Program-made: the position numbers and the translations under genes | Shown here: positions 26,997 through 36,943 of the stretch, piece by piece | Layout: each line of letters begins with the position of its first letter | Numbering within the stretch: position 1 is the first letter of the stretch | Notes under the pieces: generated by a model | What the model was told of the DNA's origin: nothing | The model's input: the letters and a program-made list of their open reading frames with translations, nothing else | The model's database searches: none | Assembly: GCF_017569925.1 (NCBI RefSeq) | Contig: NZ_CP050854.1 | Location: 1,860,001 to 1,924,000, forward strand | Reading direction: 5' to 3' | From: Brenneria izadpanahii | GTDB taxonomy: Bacteria > Pseudomonadota > Gammaproteobacteria > Enterobacterales > Enterobacteriaceae | DNA: 64,000 nt

Positions 26997-28661
26997 TTAA
27001 AACGTTTCCCAATTCGTGTTATCGGTACTTGTTTTCTTTGGCGAGGTTGATGGCAGCGTCGGTATTGGCTTTATCGTCTTGCTATTCGCAGTTTTTTCTA
27101 CTGTAGCGGAAAGTTTGAAAATGGAGACAATTTCAGTCAAGCGACGCGCTTGTTCTTCTAGTGACGCAGATGCGGCGGTTGATTCCTCAACCAGTGCGGC
27201 GTTCTGTTGCGTCACGCTATCCATCTCGACAACGGCTTGACCAACCTGGCTGATCCCTTTGCTTTGCTCATTTGACGCCGATGCAATTTCACCCATGATA
27301 TCGGTTACGTTGGTTACGGCTTTCACGATGTTTTCCATGGCATCGCCGGCAAGCGTTACCTGATCGGAACCGGTTTTGACATTGGTGACGGATTCATCGA
27401 TCAACCCTTCAATTTCTTTGGCCGCTTGGGCGCTTCGCTGCGCCAGATTGCGTACTTCACTGGCAACCACGGCAAATCCGCGACCTTGTTCTCCGGCGCG
27501 TGCGGCTTCAACCGCCGCATTCAGCGCGAGGATATTGGTCTGAAAAGCAATACTGTTGATCACGCCGATGATATCGGCGATTTTTTGCGAGCTGTTGGTG
27601 ATTTCCCCCATTGTCTTGATCACGTCATTGACAATATCGCCCCCATTGTTCGCAAGTTTAGACGCATTCTGCGCCAGGACGCTGGCTTGACTGGCGTTGT
27701 CCGCGTTCTGTTTTACCACGGCGCTCAGTTGTTCCATACTGGCCGCGGTCTGTTCCAACGCTGATGCCTGTTCTTCAGTACGTGAAGATAAGTCCGTGTT
27801 GCCGGAGGCGATTTCGCCTGAACCACGATAGATGGCGCCTGCGCTGTCGCGGATTTCAGATACCGTCGTCACCCAATTGTTCTGCATTTGCTGGAGAAAA
27901 GGGATCAATTGCCCGACGCAGTTTCTGCCCATGTCAATCATATGGGTGTGCAAATGACCCTCCGAAAGAACTTGAAGGTGCTTTTTAATTAGCTCAAGCG
28001 GTTTAACCACGAAAATGGATAAATAGCGATCGGTGAGCAGCACAATAATCAGGCCGATAACCAGCGCCACAATCAGGATCTTTTGACACCAGTCGACCCA
28101 GGTATCGATTCGCGTTTGCGCCTCGGTTTTCAAGCTACCGATAACCACATTGTATTTTTCGATAGCATCGGTGAAATTTTGGCGTAGAGGCCGATAGGTC
28201 TGGCTTGCATATTGCACGAAGTCATCAATACGATCGGCTTTGACGGCTTCATAAAGCGGCAGTACGCCATTAGTGTAAAGCTGGTAGGAACTGTTATAAA
28301 TATTGTCAATGGTGGCGGAGTCAATATTGGCGTGATCGGTCGTTTTAAACTCATTCAGACCATTTTTGATATTTTCCAGCTCACTGCTAACTAATCGAAG
28401 TTCCATATCGACTTCCGCAGCGTTGTTGTTCTGTTTTGCGCGGGCGGCACGTTCAAGGGCGCTGATGATACGATAATACTGCCCATTAGCGCTATTGATG
28501 ATATCGCCATTATTTTGCTGCACGTTGGTTAATTTTAACTCAGAGGTTAATTGACTCAGCGAATACAATGCAAACGCTGATACTCCCCCCCACAGTACGG
28601 AAAATAGTATAAGGATCAGAATCATCATGGTTCTGATTTTTATATCGCGTACAAAGCCCAT
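26997..28661 (-). CDS. Methyl-accepting chemotaxis protein (first of three)
   Basis: Transmembrane chemoreceptor of 554 residues, Tsr/Tar architecture. The first membrane segment is at about 13-33, the periplasmic four-helix sensor to about 190, the second membrane segment to about 212, HAMP to about 265, then the cytoplasmic hairpin with the kinase-control tip [20 protein letters not shown]. The C-terminus NWETF is the pentapeptide that tethers CheR and CheB. The ligand cannot be predicted. A sigma-28 promoter lies at 28807-28833, so it is a class III flagellar-regulon gene. It shares this design with the receptors at 30896 and 39655. Confidence 0.95.
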   Translation of the reverse strand: MGFVRDIKIRTMMILILILFSVLWGGVSAFALYSLSQLTSELKLTNVQQNNGDIINSANGQYYRIISALERAARAKQNNNAAEVDMELRLVSSELENIKNGLNEFKTTDHANIDSATIDNIYNSSYQLYTNGVLPLYEAVKADRIDDFVQYASQTYRPLRQNFTDAIEKYNVVIGSLKTEAQTRIDTWVDWCQKILIVALVIGLIIVLLTDRYLSIFVVKPLELIKKHLQVLSEGHLHTHMIDMGRNCVGQLIPFLQQMQNNWVTTVSEIRDSAGAIYRGSGEIASGNTDLSSRTEEQASALEQTAASMEQLSAVVKQNADNASQASVLAQNASKLANNGGDIVNDVIKTMGEITNSSQKIADIIGVINSIAFQTNILALNAAVEAARAGEQGRGFAVVASEVRNLAQRSAQAAKEIEGLIDESVTNVKTGSDQVTLAGDAMENIVKAVTNVTDIMGEIASASNEQSKGISQVGQAVVEMDSVTQQNAALVEESTAASASLEEQARRLTEIVSIFKLSATVEKTANSKTIKPIPTLPSTSPKKTSTDNTNWETF

Positions 28662-29017
28662 AGTGTAAATCCTGGTGGTTAAATGATGAGATGATTAATC
28701 CTAAGAAGACAGGATCGCTATTCGCGTTTCCCTGCAGATGTCAACCTGTCTGTGAATATCAGCAGGTCGATCAATGGTCCATGACGGTATATCTCTTGCG
28801 TTTTTGTTATCGGCATACAAAAGGCTAATTTCATGGTATTTACAATTATTTATTCTAATTAGTGTTAACTTTTGTTACAGGCGGGGGATGAGAATGAAAC
28901 GTAAACAGCAATACAGAAAAAGCCGCCATCGTCAATTAGCATGCTAATAATGAATTGCTGGAAAATTGCTATATCATCGATAGAAAATTATTTGAGAAAG
29001 ATAATTATGATAAATAG
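28662..29017. other. Intergenic region upstream of the first chemoreceptor
   Basis: About 350 bases between two same-strand genes. It holds the sigma-28 promoter at 28807-28833 and nothing else I can support. Confidence 0.6.
28807..28833 (-). promoter_or_regulatory. FliA (sigma-28) promoter of the first chemoreceptor
   Basis: On the minus strand TGAAATTA, 11 bases, GCCGATAA. The -10 box is a perfect match to the enterobacterial class III consensus, and the -35 box matches at five of eight positions. Confidence 0.87.
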
Positions 29018-30430
29018 CTACTCCGGTGCGAACTCAATGCGATTTCTGCCATTAGCTTTGGCCTGATAAAGCGCGGCATCGGCTGCGTTTATTAAATATT
29101 GATAATCGGGATGTCCGCTATACATAGCAATACCCGCACTAATGGTGATGTTTATCGTTTCATTGCTTTGCAATCGGATCTTATGGTTCTGGATCTTTTC
29201 CCTAAGCCGTTCAATAAATGTATAGGCCGTATCTTTCGTGGTTTCGATCAGAACAAACATGAATTCTTCGCCGCCATAGCGAAATATATAATCGCTGCTT
29301 CTGGTATTTTCATAAAAAATTTCAGCGGTATTTTTCAACACCGCATCGCCTACTGCGTGTCCGTAGGTATCGTTAATTACCTTGAAGTGATCAATATCGA
29401 TCATTGCGATGGTAAGCGGCGTATTTTTGCGCATGGCCAAGGAAGTTTCATGCCGTAAAATAGTGGGCAGGAAACGGCGATTCAGCAGGAGTGTTAATGT
29501 ATCCTTGCCATTTTCCAGCTTTTGAATTTCGTCGAATAGCGAGTCCATGAATACATGGATTTTATGGATCCGGTTTCTCACTGACTTGAGCAATGGCGCA
29601 TAAGCATTCTGCTTCAGCGGAATGTTGTTATTGAAATGCCCGATATCTTCATCAACTGCCTTTATCATCTCGCTGATGGCTTGCGCGTCTTGAGTATTGC
29701 CGAAGGAAGGTTTCCCTTTATGGTTAAACCAGAGTCCAAATTCTGAATCCTCCAGCGTATGAGTGGTTATCAGCGGAGCCCCGGTGGCGACATTGAAAAT
29801 AAAAGTGTTTTCCCAGTTCAGCAGCGCCGCATTTTGACGCTCCCGTTCTATGTCTGCGTTATTCAACAGCGATAACAGACGATATGATTCTTCGCTTTTT
29901 GCCGCGCTATCGTGAGAGTGAGAATAGCTTTTACTCATTATTTCCGTTGCGATATCCATGGATATCGATGCGAAGCGCATCGCTTCGAAACCGACGGATT
30001 TGTCGCTGGCCTGCTGTGACATATATTCATACAGCTTCCATTTCAAGCGCCGGGAGCCGCGTGCGACTAATTCAATTGGAATACCTATGCGCGCATGAAT
30101 CTGGCCGATTTTTTTCTGATGAGCGATCAATTCATCCAAATTTTCGCCGCTGTTGGACAAAATAACCTCAATCCATTTCCGCATTGAGGCGAAAAGTCTG
30201 TCATGCACCTGCTGACTTGACAGAAAAAGCGATGCTTCCGGATCCTTTAGCATGTACGAGTAGAACTCACCCGCTAGAGTAGAAGATTTTTGCTTGGATA
30301 AGGTATGCAACAGATTGAATGCATCAGGAGATGTTATCGATATCAATTTTTTCCATTCGGATAGGATGAATTGATTATCACTTGTTTCTTCATTTGCTAT
30401 TTGTTGATTAGAATTCAATAGTTCGTCCAA
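29018..30430 (-). CDS. Globin-coupled diguanylate cyclase (DosC/DgcO-like)
   Basis: Heme-based oxygen sensor that makes c-di-GMP, 470 residues, cytoplasmic with no membrane segment. The globin sensor covers about 25-175, with the likely proximal His 104 in AHQKKIGQIHARIGIP and the distal Tyr in EFYSYM. A helical middle domain of about 150 residues joins it to GGDEF (about 305-470). The active site is RYGGEEFMF, and an RxxD (RSSD) five residues before it is an intact product-inhibition site. It resembles the Pectobacterium DgcO type. Lying among chemotaxis genes, it could link oxygen to the swim/sessile choice; this is inference. Confidence 0.92.
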   Translation of the reverse strand: MDELLNSNQQIANEETSDNQFILSEWKKLISITSPDAFNLLHTLSKQKSSTLAGEFYSYMLKDPEASLFLSSQQVHDRLFASMRKWIEVILSNSGENLDELIAHQKKIGQIHARIGIPIELVARGSRRLKWKLYEYMSQQASDKSVGFEAMRFASISMDIATEIMSKSYSHSHDSAAKSEESYRLLSLLNNADIERERQNAALLNWENTFIFNVATGAPLITTHTLEDSEFGLWFNHKGKPSFGNTQDAQAISEMIKAVDEDIGHFNNNIPLKQNAYAPLLKSVRNRIHKIHVFMDSLFDEIQKLENGKDTLTLLLNRRFLPTILRHETSLAMRKNTPLTIAMIDIDHFKVINDTYGHAVGDAVLKNTAEIFYENTRSSDYIFRYGGEEFMFVLIETTKDTAYTFIERLREKIQNHKIRLQSNETINITISAGIAMYSGHPDYQYLINAADAALYQAKANGRNRIEFAPE

Positions 30431-30631
30431 CTTTCAATCCCGTTTTCGACTATGAGTAGTGTACTAGGTTGAAGGCGATTAGTTTAGCCTGAGCGACGGG
30501 CTTATGAAGAGGAATTTCTGAAAAGCATAAGGGGAGCGTTAAAATAAGTTAACGGTATGTTATGTTCTACATCTCTTGGTTTCCGGAAATGAATATAGTG
30601 TCTTTTCCGCCGTGTATTTTGAGAAAACACC

Positions 30632-30832
30632 ATGAAAGTTAATGATTTAGTAACAGTTAAAACTGACGGGATGGCCCGCAGGGAAGGGGTTATCCTGGAG
30701 GTTGAAGAGTTCCAGGAAGGAACGATGTATTTAGTATCACTTGATGATTATCCAGCCGGCGTGTGGTTTTTCAACGAAGCCGAGAGCAAGGATGGGACGT
30801 TCGTAGAACCTAAACATTCCTCGGACGAGTAA
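30632..30832 (+). CDS. dsrB: DsrB small protein
   Basis: A 66-residue protein closely resembling E. coli DsrB ([13 protein letters not shown], then [13 protein letters not shown] and [11 protein letters not shown]). The function is unknown. It starts at an ATG at 30632. The adjacent small RNA DsrA of E. coli is not recognised here. It converges with the chemoreceptor gene at 30896. Confidence 0.88.
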   Translation: MKVNDLVTVKTDGMARREGVILEVEEFQEGTMYLVSLDDYPAGVWFFNEAESKDGTFVEPKHSSDE

Positions 30833-30838
30833 CCCGCC

Positions 30839-30874
30839 GCAGGCAGCGGCCGATTATTGATGGTCACTGCCTGC
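30839..30874. terminator. Hairpin between dsrB and the second chemoreceptor
   Basis: Inverted repeat GCAGGCAG / CTGCCTGC with a 20-base loop, between two converging genes. There is no strong T-run on either side. Confidence 0.45.
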
Positions 30875-30895
30875 CGTGGACGTCACCCGGTCTGA

Positions 30896-32626
30896 TTAAA
30901 AAGTTTCCCAGTTATCATTGCCTGGCTTTGTTTTTTGCCGGGGCAACGCCAGGGAAGAGGGGGGCGGAGTAGGCGTCGCCGTCGTTGTTTGGGATTTCGA
31001 ACCGGACAAGTTAAATGCCGCTACGGCTCGGGTTAACAATGCCGCTTGCTCTTCCAGCGAAGCGGCCGCCGCGCTGGCCTCTTGCACCAGGGCGGCATTC
31101 TGCTGCGTTACGTTGTCCATTTCCGAAATGGCCTGGCCTACCTGCGTAATCCCCCGGCTTTGCTCGTCGGATGCCGATGCGATTTCCCCCATTATGTCGG
31201 TTACGTTGGTGACGGCATCGACGATTTCTTTCATAGTTTGTCCCGCCTGATCCACCAGCACCGAGCCGTTATTGACCAAATCCACCGATTCCGAGATCAG
31301 GGTTTCAATCTCTTTTGCCGCCTGAGCGCTACGCTGCGCCAGATTGCGTACTTCGCCGGCCACAACCGCAAAGCCGCGGCCTTGTTCCCCGGCGCGCGCC
31401 GCTTCAACCGCCGCGTTCAGCGCCAGAATATTGGTCTGGAAAGCAATGCTGTTAATAACGCTAGTGATTTCCGATATTTTTCTTGAACTGCCAGAGATAT
31501 TGTTCATGGTATTAACCACGTTAGAGACGATCTCTCCGCCTTTTTGGGCTTTGCCTGATGCATTGGCGGCAAGCTGGCTGGCGTGATGCGCATTCTCAGA
31601 GTTCTGTTTCACGGTCGCCGTTAGCTGTTCCATGCTGGCGGCCGTTTGCTCCAACGCGGACGCCTGTTGTTCGGTGCGCGAAGACAGATCGGTATTGCCG
31701 GATGAAATCTCCGTCGTGCCTTGATAGATTGAGTCAGCGCTTTCACGAACGGTTGTAACCGTGGTTATCAGCGATAGCTGCATTTGTTGAACATTTTCAC
31801 CTAACGTCCCAATTTCATTTTCGCCGTAGCTATCCATCGCTTGTGTGAGATCGCCTCGCGCGATCCGCTGGATGCGGCTGACTAACTGGTTCATCGGTTT
31901 AATGAGCGCCCGTTGAAGCAGCAAGAATGTCAGTAATGTCAAAACGATGGAGATGACAAAGCTGGCGCCCATCAACGAATAGCCGAGTATGGCGTTGTTA
32001 TGCGCAGTTTCATTGAGCGATCGCGCATGTTGCATCCGATAGCCTATCGCCTTATCCAGCGGAATGTTATAGGCCAAATCAAGCTTGCTCGTTTCTTCCG
32101 TCTCATGCGATAGCACCTCCTCAAATAGCCCCTCTTTGGCTGAATTGATCAGTGGCAGGATGCCCTGGTTGACATAGGCGTCATAGGCTTTCCGCAGTTC
32201 TGCATCCAAGACGATTTCCTGTTCGCTCTTTACAGCGCGCTGTTCATAAAATAGAAAGGCTTGTTTGGCGCGTTCAACCCGCTCCAAAGCCAGTTTCAAG
32301 TTTTCATTGAAGACGTCGGTATCGCCGATACGGGCCGCTGCGGAAGCTTGTATCAATAGTAAGCGGGCGGTACGCAGGTGGTTAGTGCTGTCGGCAATCT
32401 CCATGCGAACGTCGCTCTCCTCGGTGATGTTTGCCAGTGAACGGTTGCTGTTCTGTAAAAAGTAGCTGGACGTTCCGATCGACAAGGCAAACAGCAGCAT
32501 GATGCCGCCTAGAATAATGATGAATAAAGGGACCAGTCGTAAATTATTTAACAAACCATTTTTACCCTGCTGCTCAGATCTTGGTGTTATTTTCATATCT
32601 ATCCGCTCATTTTCAGGAGATGTCAT
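30896..32626 (-). CDS. Methyl-accepting chemotaxis protein (second of three)
   Basis: Chemoreceptor of 576 residues. The first membrane segment is at about 32-56, after a polar N-terminus that is about 20 residues longer than in its neighbours, so a second start at residue 11 (32596) is possible. Periplasmic sensor, second membrane segment at about 215-240, HAMP, methylation helices and the tip [20 protein letters not shown] follow. It ends in NWETF, the CheR/CheB tether. A sigma-28 promoter lies 80 bases upstream. The cytoplasmic half is near-identical in pattern to the other two receptors; the sensor halves differ. Confidence 0.95.
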   Translation of the reverse strand: MTSPENERIDMKITPRSEQQGKNGLLNNLRLVPLFIIILGGIMLLFALSIGTSSYFLQNSNRSLANITEESDVRMEIADSTNHLRTARLLLIQASAAARIGDTDVFNENLKLALERVERAKQAFLFYEQRAVKSEQEIVLDAELRKAYDAYVNQGILPLINSAKEGLFEEVLSHETEETSKLDLAYNIPLDKAIGYRMQHARSLNETAHNNAILGYSLMGASFVISIVLTLLTFLLLQRALIKPMNQLVSRIQRIARGDLTQAMDSYGENEIGTLGENVQQMQLSLITTVTTVRESADSIYQGTTEISSGNTDLSSRTEQQASALEQTAASMEQLTATVKQNSENAHHASQLAANASGKAQKGGEIVSNVVNTMNNISGSSRKISEITSVINSIAFQTNILALNAAVEAARAGEQGRGFAVVAGEVRNLAQRSAQAAKEIETLISESVDLVNNGSVLVDQAGQTMKEIVDAVTNVTDIMGEIASASDEQSRGITQVGQAISEMDNVTQQNAALVQEASAAAASLEEQAALLTRAVAAFNLSGSKSQTTTATPTPPPSSLALPRQKTKPGNDNWETF

Positions 32627-32708
32627 TATATTTCCCGTGCTACGCGTTGGGTCGCGCGGTGTTTTTTATACCTTGATATCTGTTATTTTTAATGCTTAGT
32701 CTGCAATG

Positions 32709-32735
32709 TAATCGGCATATAGCGATAAATCTTAA
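32709..32735 (-). promoter_or_regulatory. FliA (sigma-28) promoter of the second chemoreceptor
   Basis: On the minus strand TTAAGATT, 11 bases, GCCGATTA: six of eight -35 positions and seven of eight -10 positions match the class III consensus. Confidence 0.85.
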
Positions 32736-33571
32736 TAAAATTCCATGGGATCTCTGTCACGTTTTGAATCTTTAATAAGAAAGCAAAGGTAAATTGCCGC
32801 GGCGAGAAGGGGAGGGTAACTGTTTGATGGTAAAATAGAAAAAATGCAGAGGATGCTATGCGTTATGTTGAGTTTATTGAAATTTTTAGTCAATTCGCGT
32901 GATAGCGTATTTAAGCTCCGTCTTTTTACCGCTCTTCTGAATGTGGGGCAGTTAATTATCGGCGTTTTTTATTAATAGGATAAGAAGAATAGAACGATTG
33001 ATTATTATCTATATTTCAAGTGATAAATGGATTTCTATTATATTTTATATTTAATAGTCGGGAGGGCATTACAACAGTTTTATGCCGCCATAGTTTATTC
33101 CACATAAATGATGAATGTTTATAAAATTTTAATATTACCGTGCCGTTCGTATTTATTAATCAAGAGACGATGCAGTGCCGCCATTAAGAATGAACTGGCT
33201 TGCCGGATTCGCTGATTGCATGGTTGGGGGCGAATACCGCAATCACAGGGGGCGTGTAACAAATGTAAGTTTTTAGTAGTGAAGTAACCGATTTATTTAC
33301 ATTTCTTGATAAAAAAATGATTGTGGCCGATTCGAATCATTAATTATTGTCAGTTTTATGTAAATAATATAAATCTTCGCCCTGATATAAAATTCTTATA
33401 AAAGAGGTGATTGTTGTTTTTGTTTATTTATCAGTTGGATACATTGGTTTTGGTTGTTTTTTTAATCAATCACTGTAGGTATTTGTAATATTTAATATTA
33501 TTTTAATGTGTCAAAAATGGATGAATAAAAGCGATAGCTAGCTGAAAAATCGCTCATTACTCTTCCAATTT

Positions 33572-33587
33572 TGTGATCTATGTCACA
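33572..33587. promoter_or_regulatory. CRP-cAMP binding site upstream of flhDC
   Basis: TGTGA, six bases, TCACA: a perfect match to both CRP half-sites. It is centred about 100 bases before the proposed flhD transcription start. flhDC is activated by CRP in E. coli. Confidence 0.82.
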
Positions 33588-33644
33588 TAATCATCAAAAC
33601 CACTCGTTAGCCGCGTTGTATGTGCTACAGATTAGGCGGTACAG

Positions 33645-33673
33645 TTGCAGTGGTTTAGGATTAATCCTATGCT
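33645..33673 (+). promoter_or_regulatory. flhD: Candidate sigma-70 promoter of flhDC
   Basis: TTGCAG, 17 bases, TATGCT. A start about seven bases later would give a leader of roughly 225 bases, similar to the long flhDC leader of E. coli. The boxes are imperfect. Confidence 0.5.
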
Positions 33674-33824
33674 GTGGTATCGAGAAGTAACCTTGAAGGA
33701 TTTTAGCGTACGAGATGATGAATCGAACGGAATCGATGCATAATGGTGAAGTCGGCAGAAGCGTATTCTGTCTAAATAAATATAAGAATAGATAACCAGT
33801 ATTGGCAGCTATGTTTTATGCCGC

Positions 33825-33837
33825 TCACGGAGAGTGA
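33825..33837 (+). promoter_or_regulatory. Possible CsrA-binding hairpin in the flhD leader
   Basis: TCAC-GGAGA-GTGA forms a four-base stem with GGA in the loop, the form preferred by CsrA, about 70 bases before the flhD start. CsrA stabilises flhDC mRNA in E. coli. The stem is short. Confidence 0.35.
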
Positions 33838-33906
33838 TTTTTGAACTGGGCGATATGCTCTATCACCTAACTTATGTTTTAAACGTAGCCTGTTGGGATG
33901 GGAAAT

Positions 33907-34260
33907 ATGGGTACCTCTGAATTACTCAAACACATTTATGACATCAATCTGTCTTATTTGTTACTGGCTCAGCGTTTAATTAATGACGAAAAGGCTTCGG
34001 CCATGTTTCGTTTAGGCATTGATGAAGAGATGGCCGATATGTTGATGAATCTCACTTTGCCTCAGATGGTTAAATTAGCTGAAACTAATCAACTGATATG
34101 TCATTTCCGTTTTAATGATCACAATACAATCAAACTCTTGACTCAGGAATCGCGTGTGGATGATCTGCAACAGATACACACCGGTATTCTGTTGTCGAGT
34201 CATTTATTACAACAGTTGGCTTCGAAAGAAGAAAACCTGCCTAAGAAAAGGGCATTGTAA
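33907..34260 (+). CDS. flhD: Flagellar master regulator subunit FlhD
   Basis: FlhD joins FlhC in a D4C2 activator of class II flagellar promoters. From the ATG at 33907 the 117-residue product starts [22 protein letters not shown], aligned with E. coli; an ATG at 33898 would add three residues. The dimer-forming and HTH-like parts ([34 protein letters not shown]) are intact. Its TAA overlaps the flhC ATG by one base. Control appears complex: CRP site, long leader and perhaps CsrA. Confidence 0.96.
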   Translation: MGTSELLKHIYDINLSYLLLAQRLINDEKASAMFRLGIDEEMADMLMNLTLPQMVKLAETNQLICHFRFNDHNTIKLLTQESRVDDLQQIHTGILLSSHLLQQLASKEENLPKKRAL

Positions 34261-34838
34261 TGGCGGAAAAAAGTATTGTTCAGGAAGCGAAAGACATCCA
34301 GTTAGCGATGGAACTCATTTCTCTGGGTGCTCGTTTGCAGATGTTGGAAAGTGAAACACAGCTAAGCCGTGGTCGCTTAATTAAATTATATAAAGAACTA
34401 AGAGGGAGCCCGCCGCCTAAAGGAATGCTGCCATTTTCAACGGATTGGTTCATGACCTGGGAACAGAATATTCATTCTTCAATGTTCTACAACGCCTATA
34501 GTTTTTTGCTGAAAAACGGGCAATGCAGTGGCGTTGAGGCCGTAATTAAAGCTTATCGCCTATATTTGGAACAGTGTCCGCCGCAAAATGATACGCCATT
34601 GCTGGCGCTGACCCGCGCATGGACGTTGGTTCGTTTTGTCGATAGCGGTATGTTGCAACTCTCGGTGTGTAACTGCTGTAACGGTATGTTTATTACTCAC
34701 GCTCACCAGCCGAAAAACAGTTTCGTCTGTAGCCTGTGTCAACCCCCCTCCCGAGCCGTAAAAAGACGTAAACTTTCACAAAATCTTGCCGATATTATAC
34801 CTCAACTGCTGGATGAACAGGTAAAACACGCAGTCTGA
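34260..34838 (+). CDS. flhC: Flagellar master regulator subunit FlhC
   Basis: FlhC is the main DNA-contacting part of the FlhD4C2 complex. The 192-residue product has full length and starts [20 protein letters not shown]. The zinc-binding cysteines are present in CNCCNGMF and about 18 residues later in CSLC. It overlaps flhD by one base, so the two are translationally coupled. Confidence 0.97.
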   Translation: MAEKSIVQEAKDIQLAMELISLGARLQMLESETQLSRGRLIKLYKELRGSPPPKGMLPFSTDWFMTWEQNIHSSMFYNAYSFLLKNGQCSGVEAVIKAYRLYLEQCPPQNDTPLLALTRAWTLVRFVDSGMLQLSVCNCCNGMFITHAHQPKNSFVCSLCQPPSRAVKRRKLSQNLADIIPQLLDEQVKHAV

Positions 34839-34856
34839 GCTTGGTAGCGATTTGTG

Positions 34857-34894
34857 AATCTATCACTGTTTGTTATTGAGGGCAGTGATAGATT
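34857..34894 (+). terminator. Inverted repeat between flhC and motA
   Basis: Perfect 12-base inverted repeat AATCTATCACTG / CAGTGATAGATT with a 14-base loop, followed by a short T stretch. It could end or attenuate the flhDC transcript. Confidence 0.6.
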
Positions 34895-34976
34895 TCTCCT
34901 CAAGTAATTCCTAGCTTTATACCGCTGCGTTTTCATCTGATTTTCCACCTACATTTTTCTTATTTAAGGAATTCTT

Positions 34977-35867
34977 GTGCTGGTTATATTGGGTTATCTC
35001 GTAACAGTGGGGTCGATACTTGGCGGTTATCTCATAGTCGGTGGACACCTGGGGGCGCTTTATCAGCCCTCTGAAGTGTTGATTATCGCCGGGGCCGCTC
35101 TGGGCGCTTTTATTGTCGGCAACAATGGCAAAGCGATAAAGGCAACCGGGCGGGCTTTACCTCTGCTGGTGAAGGGATCGAAATACAACAAAAGCCTGTA
35201 TATGGATCTTATGGCGTTGCTTTTTCGCTTGATGGCCAAGTCCCGTCAGCAAGGCATGCTCTCATTGGAAGCGGATATCGATAGTCCCCAGGAAAGTGAA
35301 ATTTTTTCCAGCTATCCCAATATTCTGGCTGACAAAAATATCATTGAATTTATTACCGATTATCTGCGTCTGATGGTAAGCGGCAACATGAATGCGTTTG
35401 AAATTGAAACGCTGATGGATGAAGAGATAGAAACCGTTGAGCATGAAAGCGAAGTACCGGCAAACAGCCTCGCCAGCGTGGGCGATGCCTTGCCGGCGTT
35501 CGGTATCGTGGCGGCGGTGATGGGCGTGGTTCACTCGTTGGCATATGTCGACCGTCCCGCGGCAGAGTTGGGAATGATGATCGCTCACGCAATGGTGGGA
35601 ACCTTCCTGGGGATTTTGCTGGCTTATGGGTTCGTCTCGCCGTTGTCAACGTTGTTGCGCCAGAAAAATTCAGAAAAAATAAAGGTTTTGCAGTGTGTGA
35701 AGGTCACGCTGCTATCGAGTCTTAACGGTTATGCTCCGCAAATTGCCGTAGAGTTTGGACGTAAGACGTTATATTCCACAGAACGACCGACTTTCATTGA
35801 GCTGGAAGAGCATATACGCCGCGTGAAAGCGCCCGCTCAGCAGAAAACGTCGGAAAATGACGCATGA
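34977..35867 (+). CDS. motA: Flagellar stator protein MotA
   Basis: MotA is the inner-membrane proton-channel stator unit that pushes on FliG. The GTG start at 34977, behind AAGGAA, gives 296 residues with four membrane segments. Landmarks are [21 protein letters not shown] at the start, the charged cytoplasmic loop ([17 protein letters not shown]), the conserved Pro in [19 protein letters not shown], and [16 protein letters not shown]. It overlaps motB by 4 bases, starting the motAB-cheAW unit. Confidence 0.97.
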   Translation: MLVILGYLVTVGSILGGYLIVGGHLGALYQPSEVLIIAGAALGAFIVGNNGKAIKATGRALPLLVKGSKYNKSLYMDLMALLFRLMAKSRQQGMLSLEADIDSPQESEIFSSYPNILADKNIIEFITDYLRLMVSGNMNAFEIETLMDEEIETVEHESEVPANSLASVGDALPAFGIVAAVMGVVHSLAYVDRPAAELGMMIAHAMVGTFLGILLAYGFVSPLSTLLRQKNSEKIKVLQCVKVTLLSSLNGYAPQIAVEFGRKTLYSTERPTFIELEEHIRRVKAPAQQKTSENDA

Positions 35868-36916
35868 AACATCAGCATCCCATTATTCGTAAAAAACGCA
35901 AATCCGGGCATGCCGGTCATCACGGCGGCTCCTGGAAAATTGCCTATGCTGACTTTATGACGGCGATGATGGCTCTGTTTCTGGTGATGTGGTTGATCGC
36001 TATTTCCACGCCAATGCAGCTTGCCCAGATAGCCGAATATTTCCGTACACCGCTGAAAACGGCCTTAGCGGGCGGTAGCCAATCCAGTGAAAGCGAGAGC
36101 CCGATTCCGGGCGGCGGTGATGATCCGACCCAGCAGCAGGGTGAAGTTAGAAAAAGCATCAAATCGGATTCGCCGGATAGACGGCTGGATGAAATCCGCT
36201 TAAATCGTCTGCGCGAAAGGTTGGATCAGCTTATCGAATCCGACCCCAGGCTGCGGGCTCTGCGCCCCCATTTGCTGATCGAAATGGTCGATGAGGGGCT
36301 GCGTATACAGATTATTGATAGCCAAAACCGCCCGATGTTTAAAACGGGCAGTTCGCAGGTTGAGCCTTATATGCGGGATATCCTGCGCGCTATTGCGCCT
36401 ATTTTGAATGATATCCCGAATAAATTGAGTATTTCCGGACATACCGACGATGTTCCTTATGCCATGGGCGAGCGTGGCTACAGTAACTGGGAGCTATCGG
36501 CCGATCGCGCCAATGCCTCGCGCCGGGAGTTGCTGATCGGCGGCTTAACCGAGGGTAAAGTCCTGCGGGTTGTTGGTATGGCGTCGACTATGGGGCTGAA
36601 ACAAGCCGCCGACGGCAGCGCCGATATTAACCGCCGAATAAGTTTGCTGGTGTTGACTCAGGAAGCGCAGAAGAATATCGAACACGAAAATGCCGAAAAA
36701 ACGGCGACGGATGTGGAGTCGACGGAAGATTTACGAAATATGCAGTTGGAAAATCCTAAACCTGCCACGCCATCTGCCGACAATAGTAATAATAATATGG
36801 ATGATAAAGGCGAAACTTCGCCTCAACCCGTAAATGGAGTTCCTGCTCCAGAGCGCCAGCGGCCGACTACCGAGTTGCCTGCGGCGCCGGACAGTCAGGC
36901 GACGCCTTCTCAATAA
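35864..36916 (+). CDS. motB: Flagellar stator protein MotB
   Basis: MotB anchors the stator to peptidoglycan and carries the proton-accepting Asp. The 350-residue product has its single membrane segment at about 27-50, with the key Asp 30 in [20 protein letters not shown] flexible periplasmic linker leads to the OmpA-like domain ([28 protein letters not shown]). The C-terminal 60 residues are Pro-, Asn- and Gln-rich and low in complexity, longer than in E. coli. Confidence 0.97.
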   Translation: MKHQHPIIRKKRKSGHAGHHGGSWKIAYADFMTAMMALFLVMWLIAISTPMQLAQIAEYFRTPLKTALAGGSQSSESESPIPGGGDDPTQQQGEVRKSIKSDSPDRRLDEIRLNRLRERLDQLIESDPRLRALRPHLLIEMVDEGLRIQIIDSQNRPMFKTGSSQVEPYMRDILRAIAPILNDIPNKLSISGHTDDVPYAMGERGYSNWELSADRANASRRELLIGGLTEGKVLRVVGMASTMGLKQAADGSADINRRISLLVLTQEAQKNIEHENAEKTATDVESTEDLRNMQLENPKPATPSADNSNNNMDDKGETSPQPVNGVPAPERQRPTTELPAAPDSQATPSQ

Positions 36917-36943
36917 GCCGCGATTCACAGCAGAGGTGACCAC

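Larger units (their letters stand above)
32736..33906. other. Long regulatory region upstream of flhDC
   Basis: About 1.2 kb, AT-rich, without a supported gene. It carries the CRP site, a sigma-70 promoter candidate and a possible CsrA hairpin listed separately. A long control region and leader is usual for flhDC. Confidence 0.7.

Noticed and set aside
30440..30631. DsrA small RNA next to dsrB
   Set aside because: No DsrA-like stem-loops or terminator could be recognised upstream of dsrB.
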